Below, piece by piece: positions 24,469-31,895 of a stretch of 36,583 nucleotides of DNA; the first letter of the stretch is position 1; every line of letters starts with the position of its first letter. The stretch is from Candidatus Daviesbacteria bacterium RIFCSPHIGHO2_01_FULL_40_11 (GTDB taxonomy: Bacteria; Patescibacteriota; Microgenomatia; Daviesbacterales; UBA10151), in the NCBI GenBank assembly GCA_001776635.1, contig MFCP01000027.1, forward strand, positions 1 through 36,583. Reading direction: 5' to 3'. The notes beneath the pieces are model-generated. The model saw only the letters and a list, made by a program, of their open reading frames with translations. It was not told where the DNA came from and did not search any database. The translations under genes and the position numbers were made by a program.

Positions 24469-25606
24469 TCCGATTGGCCTCTATCTTTTGACCCAGCAGT
24501 ACTGTTTCCAGTGCCAGTCTTTTAGCGGCATCTGGGATGATAATTTTTTTGGCTTCTTTTGTCTTTTTTGTTAAATAATTTAAACCATTTAATAAAAGTC
24601 TAATATTTCTCAGTAGTGTTTCTCCTGATAATTTTGATTGAGATAATACTTTTACCAATCCGAGTTCCTCGAAATATTTTGCATTTTTGTTTTGTTCGCT
24701 ACTGGCAATGGGTATTATAAGTGCAGGTTTTCCTAGATAAGCTAGTTCATTTAAGGTGTTTATTCCCGCCCGGCAGATAACTAGATCTACCTGGGATAAG
24801 ATAACTCCCCATTCCTCTCCAATCCACTTTTTAACCAAATAACGACCAGTTTGTAATCCCTGGAGCCTCTCGAAATCCTCAAATTTATTGTCTCCTGTTA
24901 CATGAATAATGCAAGCTATTTTTAGTAATTTATCCAAACTCTCCTCCACCGCTAAATTTATAACATGAGATCCCTGATTTCCACCTGTAAAAAGGATAAC
25001 CGGCTTTTTATCTTTTCGTGCCGACTTGAAAATTTCTGAATATTCCTCTGTTATATCCCCGGGGCCTGCCTTGCCGGCAGGCAGGCGTGATAAGTCCAGA
25101 ATGTTTTGACGAACCGGATTCCCAGTTAAAATAACTTTTTCCCCTTTAAGCACACCTTTTTCAAAAGATGCGGCGATTTTATCGGCAAATATTGAATTGA
25201 TTCTATTGGCTAAACCGAGAGTTATAGTTTGTTCGTGAACAATGGTAGGAATAGAAAAAAGCCAACCAACTATCACGACCGGTACTGCCACATAACCACC
25301 AAAAGATAAAATAACATCCGGTTTCTCGGATAAAATTATATATAAAGCCTGGATCAATCCAATAGGAATCTTGAGTAAAGATGGAATAGTGTAAGGTGTA
25401 AAAGATCTCTGCAATCTACCGGTTATAATCGGAATAAACTTAACACCCATCGCAGGTAGCACTTTTGACTCTACTGATAAAGCTTTATCCCCTTCCAAAG
25501 TAGTCTTTCTGCCAACATAGACCACTTCTACTCCATCCATCTTTTTCAGTTCTTCAATCGTCGCAACTGCCGGTGTAAAATGTGCTCCAGTAATTAAAAT
25601 CTTCAT
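24464..25606 (-). CDS. murG: UDP-GlcNAc:lipid I GlcNAc-transferase MurG
   Basis: 380 residues, GT-B fold (family 28). It converts lipid I to lipid II at the inner membrane face. Visible motifs: ILSFGGYVAVPVVI (99-112), IVHEQTITLGLANR (122-135), GNPVRQNIL (162-170), TGGNQGSHVIN (207-217) and the UDP-binding CRAGINTLNELAYLGKPALI. The N-terminal glycine loop is unusual: ITGAHFTPAVA in place of GGGTGGHxxPA. Residues 175-181 (LPAGKAG) are encoded by a palindromic repeat. The start overlaps the ftsW stop as ATGA. Confidence 0.93.
   Translation of the reverse strand: MKILITGAHFTPAVATIEELKKMDGVEVVYVGRKTTLEGDKALSVESKVLPAMGVKFIPIITGRLQRSFTPYTIPSLLKIPIGLIQALYIILSEKPDVILSFGGYVAVPVVIVGWLFSIPTIVHEQTITLGLANRINSIFADKIAASFEKGVLKGEKVILTGNPVRQNILDLSRLPAGKAGPGDITEEYSEIFKSARKDKKPVILFTGGNQGSHVINLAVEESLDKLLKIACIIHVTGDNKFEDFERLQGLQTGRYLVKKWIGEEWGVILSQVDLVICRAGINTLNELAYLGKPALIIPIASSEQNKNAKYFEELGLVKVLSQSKLSGETLLRNIRLLLNGLNYLTKKTKEAKKIIIPDAAKRLALETVLLGQKIEANRI
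25064..25086. repeat. In-frame palindromic repeat inside murG
   Basis: GCCTGCC (25064-25070) pairs with GGCAGGC (25080-25086), with an inner TGCCGGCA palindrome (25072-25079) and one bulged T. It encodes LPAGKAG in MurG without breaking the frame. A related element is in rsmH. Confidence 0.8.
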
Positions 25607-26688
25607 GTAGTCTGTTTTGAAATATTGAGTAAGATCCCGACTGCTGTTAGATTCGCTACCAAAGCAGAACCTCCATATGAAATAAAAGGAAGTGGTACCC
25701 CGGTGAGTGGCAAAAGTGCAGTCATAGAAGAAAGATTAATGATTGCCTGGATTCCTAACCATGAAGTAAGTCCCAAGGCAAGAATCTTGCCAAAATTATC
25801 TTGACAATTTGATGCAATCTTAAACCCTCTTATTAAAATAAGAGCAAAAATCACTATCACTAGACTGCCTCCCACAAATCCCAATTCTTCTCCGATAATT
25901 CCAAAAATAGAATCTGTTGTAACCTCCGGTATATATTCAAACTTTTGTCTGGAATGTCCTAGTCCTAAACCAAATAACCCTCCGGAGCCTAGAGCTATTA
26001 AAACCTGAGAGATGTGATAGGTAAAACCCTGTGGATCGGAAAATGGATCTAAAAGGGCCAGAATTCTCTTGCTTCTATAACCAGACGTAAATATTAGGAG
26101 TAGAGAGGCTAATACACCAACAGGTATAGCGATAATGAAATGCCAAACCGAACCACCTGATGCAAAGTACAACACAAGAGCTGTTGCGACAAAAACGACT
26201 GATGATCCCAAATCTCTTTGCAAAACGGCCGTAATTAGGGTGACTCCCGTAATAAGAATTAAGAAGGGGACTAACCTCACTTTTTTCTCAAAAACAGAAG
26301 CTAAATAAATTACCCCGGTAAGTTTAATAATTTCAGCAGGTTGGATCGTAACCATCCCGAATTTTAACCAGCGATGTGCTCCTCCACCGGAAACTCCCAA
26401 TCCTGGAATGAAAACCGCAAGTAGAAATAGTAATGAAAACAAAAGCAGGGGAACTGAAAGAATTCTAAATTTTTTATAGTCGAAACTGGCAAAAAAAATC
26501 ATGGAAAGTACTCCGACTGCCACCCAAATCGTCTGCAACCTTATATAATAGAGGCTGTCTTTAAAATCCTTTAGGCCTTGGATAGCTGAGGCGTCATATA
26601 CCATCAGGAGTCCAAAAACCACCAAAACTGCTACTATCAAAAGGAGGGGTAAATCTATTCGTTGTTTTTGAGGACGATTGTGGATCAT
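25603..26688 (-). CDS. ftsW: SEDS-family glycosyltransferase FtsW
   Basis: 361 residues, about ten membrane helices. SEDS motifs: GGAHRWLKFGMVTIQPAEI, SKRILALLDPFSDPQGFTYH, SGGLFGLGLGHSRQKF and VTTDSIFGIIGEELGFVGG with the catalytic Asp, then LTGVPLPFISYGGSALVA. It polymerises lipid II at the septum with FtsI. I start at ATG 26688, whose ATGA overlaps the mraY stop; a longer frame (to 26775) would lie mostly within mraY. Its stop likewise overlaps the murG start (ATGA). Confidence 0.93.
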   Translation of the reverse strand: MIHNRPQKQRIDLPLLLIVAVLVVFGLLMVYDASAIQGLKDFKDSLYYIRLQTIWVAVGVLSMIFFASFDYKKFRILSVPLLLFSLLFLLAVFIPGLGVSGGGAHRWLKFGMVTIQPAEIIKLTGVIYLASVFEKKVRLVPFLILITGVTLITAVLQRDLGSSVVFVATALVLYFASGGSVWHFIIAIPVGVLASLLLIFTSGYRSKRILALLDPFSDPQGFTYHISQVLIALGSGGLFGLGLGHSRQKFEYIPEVTTDSIFGIIGEELGFVGGSLVIVIFALILIRGFKIASNCQDNFGKILALGLTSWLGIQAIINLSSMTALLPLTGVPLPFISYGGSALVANLTAVGILLNISKQTT

Positions 26689-27695
26689 CTTGAGAGTAAG
26701 GCTATCCATAAACCTAAAATAGCAAACACGCCCCCCGCCAACCAAAACCTGCTCACGATTTTGGATTCTTCCCATCCGATATACTTAAAATACATATGAA
26801 TAGGGGAAACCGGCAAAATCTTTTTCTTAAAGATTGTTTTAGAAAGTATTTGGACTGCGGACGAGGCAACAATAATAATAAACATACCTCCAATGATTGC
26901 CAAGGCCAAAATTTTACCAGTTAAAAGTCCAACAACTGCCAAGGTTGCCCCAAAAGCAAAAGCACCTGCGTCACCCAAAAAAATTCTAGCAGGCCATACA
27001 TTAAAATAAAGGTATGCAAAAAGCAACCCAATCCAAATTCCTATGAAAGATGCTAAAGTCAAATCTAGGATTGAAGATGCAAGTGCTAAAAAAGCAAATA
27101 GACAGATAAGTAATAAACCCGCAGACAAACCATCCAATCCATCTGAAATATTATAGGCATTAGCAAAAGCAACAACTACAAAAGCAGACAAAGGTATATA
27201 CCAAGCATTGATGACAAAGTTACCTAGGCCAGAAATATAAAAATTATTTAACCCCCCTAAAAAATAAAGCATTGCTGAAACCAAGAGTGCTAAACCTACC
27301 TGGATCAGTAGCATTCTTCTCCTCCCTAATCCTAAAAATTTTCCTTTCCTTCTTGTAATAATAAACTTAATATCGTCAGCTAACCCCAAGGACCCAAACG
27401 AAATAACGGTAAAGAGCAAAATCGCAAGACTAATTTTATCAACAGCAGGACTAAAAAAACTATATCCAAGACTTAAAATTACCAGAATTAAAATTAGTAA
27501 TATTCCGCCACCTGAAGGAGTACCTTCATCAGTTTTCATTAAAGCATCATGGATAGGGGTTTCGGATTTTTTCTCCTTCTCTTTCTGAATTTTTTCAAAG
27601 CGTCGTTTTAAATAAAAGAGTAAGTCAATAAAGGGCACCATAAAAATAGAAGTAACTACAAATGACAATAGAACTAACCCTAGCAGTTGAGTCAT
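26685..27695 (-). CDS. mraY: Phospho-MurNAc-pentapeptide transferase MraY
   Basis: 336 residues, about ten membrane helices. It makes lipid I on undecaprenyl phosphate. Motifs: KTDEGTPSGGG, SLGLADDIKF (the Asp pair), NAYNISDGLDGL and FLGDAGAFAFG. The cytoplasmic loop usually written PLHHHFE reads SPIHMYFKYIGWEESK, so only the first His of the HHH motif remains, followed by the normal RFW. It starts just after murF (4-bp overlap) and its stop overlaps ftsW. Confidence 0.92.
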   Translation of the reverse strand: MTQLLGLVLLSFVVTSIFMVPFIDLLFYLKRRFEKIQKEKEKKSETPIHDALMKTDEGTPSGGGILLILILVILSLGYSFFSPAVDKISLAILLFTVISFGSLGLADDIKFIITRRKGKFLGLGRRRMLLIQVGLALLVSAMLYFLGGLNNFYISGLGNFVINAWYIPLSAFVVVAFANAYNISDGLDGLSAGLLLICLFAFLALASSILDLTLASFIGIWIGLLFAYLYFNVWPARIFLGDAGAFAFGATLAVVGLLTGKILALAIIGGMFIIIVASSAVQILSKTIFKKKILPVSPIHMYFKYIGWEESKIVSRFWLAGGVFAILGLWIALLSR

Positions 27696-28825
27696 ATTTT
27701 TTTCGCTATTCTCTTAACTACCTCATCTAACCTGATTGACCTAGATCCCTTAATAAGACAAACATCACCTTTGCTCAGGGTCTTTAGTAGTTTTGAAACA
27801 AGCTCTGAATTTTTTAAATTAGATTCCAGTCTCTCTTCCCAAAAACCTAAACTTTTAAGTTCGTCAGCGACAATACGTGTTTCTCCTTGACCTAAGAATA
27901 CAAGATCCAACTTCTCTTTGTATATTCTTTGTGCAATTAACCTATGTAACTGCTCTGAATATAACCCCAATTCTTTCATCGCGCCTAAAACAAGAATTCT
28001 TCGTCTTGCCGGTATCTGAAGGAGAGTATCAATGGCGCCGTCAAGTCCGCTTGGTGAAGAGTTATAAGTATCATCCAACAAAATTGAGCCATTTGGGCCC
28101 GAAATAGCTTGTAAGCAATACTCTGATGATTCGATCGATTCCAAAGCCAACTTTATTTTTGTTAAGGGAATGCCATGAACTACCCCCAAAAGAGAGGCTG
28201 CGAGCGCAGGATAAACTTGATGTAATCCTAAAAGTTGGAAGTTCACCTTAACTCGCTCAACTCCAAGATTCAGCTCGAAGGTTGTAGCAAAGTTTTCTAT
28301 TTTTGGATTACCTGCCCAAATTGTACAGTTTTCAGGATCCATGCCGTAGTAGAGAACAGTTCCTTTGCAATTTAGCGCCAATTTTTTACTGTTGGGATCA
28401 TCCCAATTGAGTAATGCGATTCCATCCTTATCTAAACTCTCAATGAGTTTCCCTTTTTCTTGCAAAACTTCGTTAATACTACCCAGAGTTTCGTTATGTG
28501 CGTAGGCGATCCTAGTTAGTACTGATATTTTGGGTCTAACTAATGAAAGATAAAAATCCATCTCCCCCTTATGCTCAATACCCATCTCCAAGATGACCTT
28601 CTTAATGGAGGGATTTAGTCTAAGAAGGGTGGAGGGAACGTTTGAAATGGGGTCGGTATTAGGTTTAGTTGAAAGGGTTTTATACTTTCGAGAGAGAACT
28701 GCGCTACAGGCTAAAACTGCGGTAGTTTTCCCAACAGAACCTGTTACCCCTATAAACATCTCGCTGGGATATAATTTGGCATATTGTCTGGCCAAATATA
28801 TTCTTAAGAAGTTAAAAGGTTTCAT
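27692..28825 (-). CDS. murF: MurF-like Mur ligase without N-terminal domain
   Basis: 377 residues, against about 450 for typical MurF. The ATP-binding loop GVTGSVGKTT is already at 26-35, where it is normally near 105-115, so the N-terminal UDP-binding domain is missing. The central domain continues with EMGIEHKGEMDFY and ARIAYAHNETLGS-type residues (RIAYAHNETLGS), and LLDDTYNSSPSG precedes the C-terminal domain. DDTYNSxP and EMG are typical of MurF, which adds D-Ala-D-Ala. The start is the ATG at 28823-28825, 4 nt after murA; a longer frame to 28858 would overlap murA by 29 bp and still would not supply the missing domain. It overlaps mraY by 4 bp. Confidence 0.82.
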   Translation of the reverse strand: MKPFNFLRIYLARQYAKLYPSEMFIGVTGSVGKTTAVLACSAVLSRKYKTLSTKPNTDPISNVPSTLLRLNPSIKKVILEMGIEHKGEMDFYLSLVRPKISVLTRIAYAHNETLGSINEVLQEKGKLIESLDKDGIALLNWDDPNSKKLALNCKGTVLYYGMDPENCTIWAGNPKIENFATTFELNLGVERVKVNFQLLGLHQVYPALAASLLGVVHGIPLTKIKLALESIESSEYCLQAISGPNGSILLDDTYNSSPSGLDGAIDTLLQIPARRRILVLGAMKELGLYSEQLHRLIAQRIYKEKLDLVFLGQGETRIVADELKSLGFWEERLESNLKNSELVSKLLKTLSKGDVCLIKGSRSIRLDEVVKRIAKKI

Positions 28826-28829
28826 ATCC

Positions 28830-30092
28830 CTACACCTCAACTCTCTCGATATCTGCACCTAAACCCCTTAGTTTCATAACAACATCCTCATATCCTCTCT
28901 CGATTAGTTCAGCCTGATTAATTACACTCCTACCTCTTGCTACAAGTGCAGCTACAACCAAAGCCATGCCTGCTCTAATGTCCGGAGTTTCCAGTTCTTT
29001 ACCACGTAACTTATTTTGCCCGTATACAAGCACCCTGTGCGGATCAGCCAGAGTAATTTTGGCCCCCATTGTAATCAGCTTATCTATAAAAAACATCCTT
29101 CCTTCATACATCCAATCATGACACAAAATTACTCCCTTGGATTGGGTCGCCAAAACTATTGCAACACTCATGAGGTCTGTTGGAAATCCCGGCCAAATAT
29201 TAGTAACTAATTTTTGTGTTGACTTAAGTTTTGACAGATAAACTATGATAGCGTCTTTGCTTTCTTCTATCTTAATACCAAAACTTTTAAGTGGCGAAAG
29301 AACAGGATCCAGATAGGCTCCGCCCAATCCAGAAATTGTAACCTCGCCTCCTGTTATTGCAGCAGCTACCACATAAGTGCCTACTTCTATGTAGTCTGCT
29401 CCAATTCTAAATTTGGTTCCGTTTAACTTGTTCACTCCAGTGATTATAAGTGTATCTGTCCCGATGCCTACAATATTGGCACCCATTTGAGTTAACATCC
29501 TACAAAGATCGCTGACATGGGGTTCTTTGGCGCAATTTTTTAAAGTTATTACCCTACTACCCAAAACTGAGGCCAAAATTAGATTCTCAGTTGCAGTAAC
29601 AGATGCTTCCGGGAGGAAAACATCACAATTCGCAAGAGGAGAATTTTTTGCAAAATATAAGCTAAACTTAGAATTGTTTTTTTTGAAGGATGTACCTAAT
29701 GCTTTAAAACCTCCCACATGAGTCTCTATACTTCTTCTCCCTATTATATCTCCGCCTGGATGAAAAAAATTTACTTTACCTAATCTTCCGAGGATTGCCC
29801 CGACCAAAATGATCGATCCCCGTAGTTTCATCATCAAATCCTCCGGCAAATTGAAACGGCGAATCTCCGATGCTTTAATTCGGATCGTAGATTTATTTTT
29901 TTCTACAACTACACCTAATTTTTTAAGAATTTGTATGAGAACTTCTGTATCTACTAAATTTGATATATTCTCCAAAATCACTTCTTCGGAAGTTAAAAGC
30001 GCTGCCCCAATACAAGGGAAAACAGAATTTTTGTTACCGGAAACACACACCGTCCCTTCAAGCTTATGTCCCCCATTAATTATGTATTTCAT
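28830..30092 (-). CDS. murA: UDP-GlcNAc enolpyruvyl transferase MurA with Asp115
   Basis: 420 residues of the EPSP synthase/MurA fold. SGNKNSVFP has the catalytic Lys-Asn (21-22) and DYIEVGTYVVAAA the substrate Asp. The flexible loop reads HPGGDIIGRRSIETH, where Asp115 sits at the position of the fosfomycin-target Cys115. LILASVLG, WPGFPTDL and DIRAGMALV complete the family pattern. It performs the first committed step to UDP-MurNAc. Its ATG overlaps the murB stop as TAATG. Confidence 0.94.
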   Translation of the reverse strand: MKYIINGGHKLEGTVCVSGNKNSVFPCIGAALLTSEEVILENISNLVDTEVLIQILKKLGVVVEKNKSTIRIKASEIRRFNLPEDLMMKLRGSIILVGAILGRLGKVNFFHPGGDIIGRRSIETHVGGFKALGTSFKKNNSKFSLYFAKNSPLANCDVFLPEASVTATENLILASVLGSRVITLKNCAKEPHVSDLCRMLTQMGANIVGIGTDTLIITGVNKLNGTKFRIGADYIEVGTYVVAAAITGGEVTISGLGGAYLDPVLSPLKSFGIKIEESKDAIIVYLSKLKSTQKLVTNIWPGFPTDLMSVAIVLATQSKGVILCHDWMYEGRMFFIDKLITMGAKITLADPHRVLVYGQNKLRGKELETPDIRAGMALVVAALVARGRSVINQAELIERGYEDVVMKLRGLGADIERVEV

Positions 30093-30697
30093 TATTTTTT
30101 TGCTTTTATCCTAAATACCGCAGATAATATTATATGTCTTTTTAAACTTAGAGCGCTAACATTAATTCTCTCGAGTTTTGATTTCAGATCTAATACTTTA
30201 ATACTTTTGGTGTGATTTTGCAAAAATCTATTTAAGAAAAGATTGCCTCCGATGCTACCCGGGATATTCTCAAAACCCAAGGTTTCAAGTCCTTGAGAAT
30301 CTAAATATTCTATCCACCTTTTTATGCTTACTCCTGATTCTACCTCTACCACTGCCTCTTCTACTCCGATACCAAATTTTGTAACCTTACCTTTAACAGA
30401 AACCGTTTGAATATTTTTAGTCCGATTTTTAATCACTAAACCATTAAAACCCAAATCGGAAATCATGATTTTGGAGCCTGTACCAAATAAGAAATAAGGC
30501 AGTTTCAATTGCCTGCACATGTTTATAATACTAACCAACTCCCGCTCGGTAAAAGCGATAAAAAATAGTCTGGCAGATCCACCTACTCCGAAGGCTGTAT
30601 AATCTTTTAAGGGTTCATTAAATTTAAATCTATCCTTCCCAAAAGAATCAATTATCAACTTGGACTTATTATCCATATAAAAAGACAGCGAAGTCAC
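30092..30697 (-). CDS. murB: MurB-like FAD-binding protein lacking the C-terminal catalytic domain
   Basis: 201 residues, against about 300-340 in full MurB. The FAD-binding part is recognisable: KDYTAFGVGGSARLFF, LPYFLFGTGSKIMISD, EVESGVSIKRWIEYL and ENIPGSIGGNLFLN. It then ends at IILSAVFRIKAKK, the usual last strand of the FAD domain. The MurB_C domain, with the catalytic Ser of GSFFKNP and the catalytic Glu, is absent. murA begins immediately (TAATG), so no frameshifted remainder exists. The start is GTG in a GTGA overlap with murE. It may be an FAD protein with altered chemistry, or depend on a separate partner. Confidence 0.8.
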   Translation of the reverse strand: MTSLSFYMDNKSKLIIDSFGKDRFKFNEPLKDYTAFGVGGSARLFFIAFTERELVSIINMCRQLKLPYFLFGTGSKIMISDLGFNGLVIKNRTKNIQTVSVKGKVTKFGIGVEEAVVEVESGVSIKRWIEYLDSQGLETLGFENIPGSIGGNLFLNRFLQNHTKSIKVLDLKSKLERINVSALSLKRHIILSAVFRIKAKK

Positions 30698-31869
30698 GAG
30701 CTGGCTAATACATTTCGAACAGCTTCTAAATCCGACCAGGGAATTTCCCTTTTCCCATCTAGATTCATAGAAGTTTCATGACCCTTACCAAAGATTCCCA
30801 CAGTATCTCCATATTTGGAAAGCTTATTGATGGCAAAATCAAAAGCTTTCTCTCTGTCATCAATCACAAAAAAATTCTGATCCCTTTTTGCTCCTGCTTT
30901 TGTTGCTCCATCAGCAATCTGTCTATTGATAATGTCTAGATATCCCCTGGGGTCAACTGCAGTTACAATAACATAGTTTGCAAATCTTTGAGCGATTTCC
31001 CCCATCATAAATCTTTTCTCTATATCCCTATCACCTTCCGCACCAATGACTGCTATCAACCTCCCAGAACGCATCTGGCAGCGTAAAGCCTTTAAAGCCT
31101 GCTCTAAACCACCAGGTGTATGGGCAAAATCTATAATGATTTTTATATCTTTATTGTTTTGAACTTCCTCCATCCTCCCTTTAATACCGGTAAAACTTTC
31201 CAGAGCGTCCTGGGCAATCTTTTTATCAATTCCTAAAGCAAAAGCTACAGCCAAAGAGGTCAAGGCATTCTCAATGTTATAATCTCCGGGTACTTTTAAC
31301 TTCAACTTGATCTGTTCTTGATTAAAATCTCCTTTATCTAAACCAAAAGTAATGATTTTTCCCTCGCTACTCACGTCCTTGATATTTTGATTAACAACTG
31401 CAAATCTTACATTTCTTATTAATTTTAGTTTCGTTTTTAGATAATTATCAAAAGTTTTATGATAATCCAAATGTTCGTGAGTAATATTTGTAATTACACC
31501 AATATCAAACTTAATTCCCCAGTACCGATATTGATCCAGCGCATGTGATGTGACTTCCAAAACCAAATATTCATCCCCACTGCTGGCAGCTTGTCTTGCA
31601 AATCTCTGCACGGCAAATGAATCAGGTGAAGTTATATGAAAACCTGGGGCATTAATAGTTGAAACCACCGAAACTTTTTTCCCTGCAGCTAACAAAATCT
31701 GATAAATCATATTTACAGTCGTAGTCTTCCCATCAGTCCCGGTCACACCAATCACTGTCAGTCCCCTGGTAGGGAAGCCGTAGATAATATTTGCCAGGAT
31801 GGCTTTGGGAAGATGATAAAAATTATTAATTACTTCTTGAGACAGAATATCCTTTATTAATTTCTTCAT
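30694..31869 (-). CDS. murE: MurE-like Mur ligase without N-terminal domain
   Basis: 391 residues, against about 490 for typical MurE. The ATP loop GVTGTDGKTTTVNM is at 41-54, where about 110 is usual, so the N-terminal uridine-binding domain is missing. EVTSHALDQYRYWGIKFD and THEHLDYHKTFDNYLK are MurE signatures, including the Lys expected to be carbamylated. The amino-acid selection motif (DNPR in diaminopimelate enzymes) reads AVDPRGYLD, so the third residue of the stem peptide cannot be predicted safely. It lies 26 nt after ftsI, with its own -10 box. Confidence 0.85.
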   Translation of the reverse strand: MKKLIKDILSQEVINNFYHLPKAILANIIYGFPTRGLTVIGVTGTDGKTTTVNMIYQILLAAGKKVSVVSTINAPGFHITSPDSFAVQRFARQAASSGDEYLVLEVTSHALDQYRYWGIKFDIGVITNITHEHLDYHKTFDNYLKTKLKLIRNVRFAVVNQNIKDVSSEGKIITFGLDKGDFNQEQIKLKLKVPGDYNIENALTSLAVAFALGIDKKIAQDALESFTGIKGRMEEVQNNKDIKIIIDFAHTPGGLEQALKALRCQMRSGRLIAVIGAEGDRDIEKRFMMGEIAQRFANYVIVTAVDPRGYLDIINRQIADGATKAGAKRDQNFFVIDDREKAFDFAINKLSKYGDTVGIFGKGHETSMNLDGKREIPWSDLEAVRNVLASS

Positions 31870-31877
31870 TAAGGGAT

Positions 31878-31883
31878 ATTATA
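31878..31883 (-). promoter_or_regulatory. -10 box of murE, near-leaderless spacing
   Basis: Consensus TATAAT in the 26-nt ftsI-murE gap, 8 nt before the ATG. The -35 match is weak. Confidence 0.45.
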
Positions 31884-31895
31884 TAACAGAGTCTT

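Noticed and set aside
26689-26775. Longer FtsW N-terminus
   Set aside because: Overlaps mraY almost entirely, whereas ATG 26688 gives the ATGA overlap typical of this cluster.
30092-30697. MurB shortened by frameshift
   Set aside because: murA starts at the stop codon (TAATG), leaving no downstream remainder to be read in another frame.
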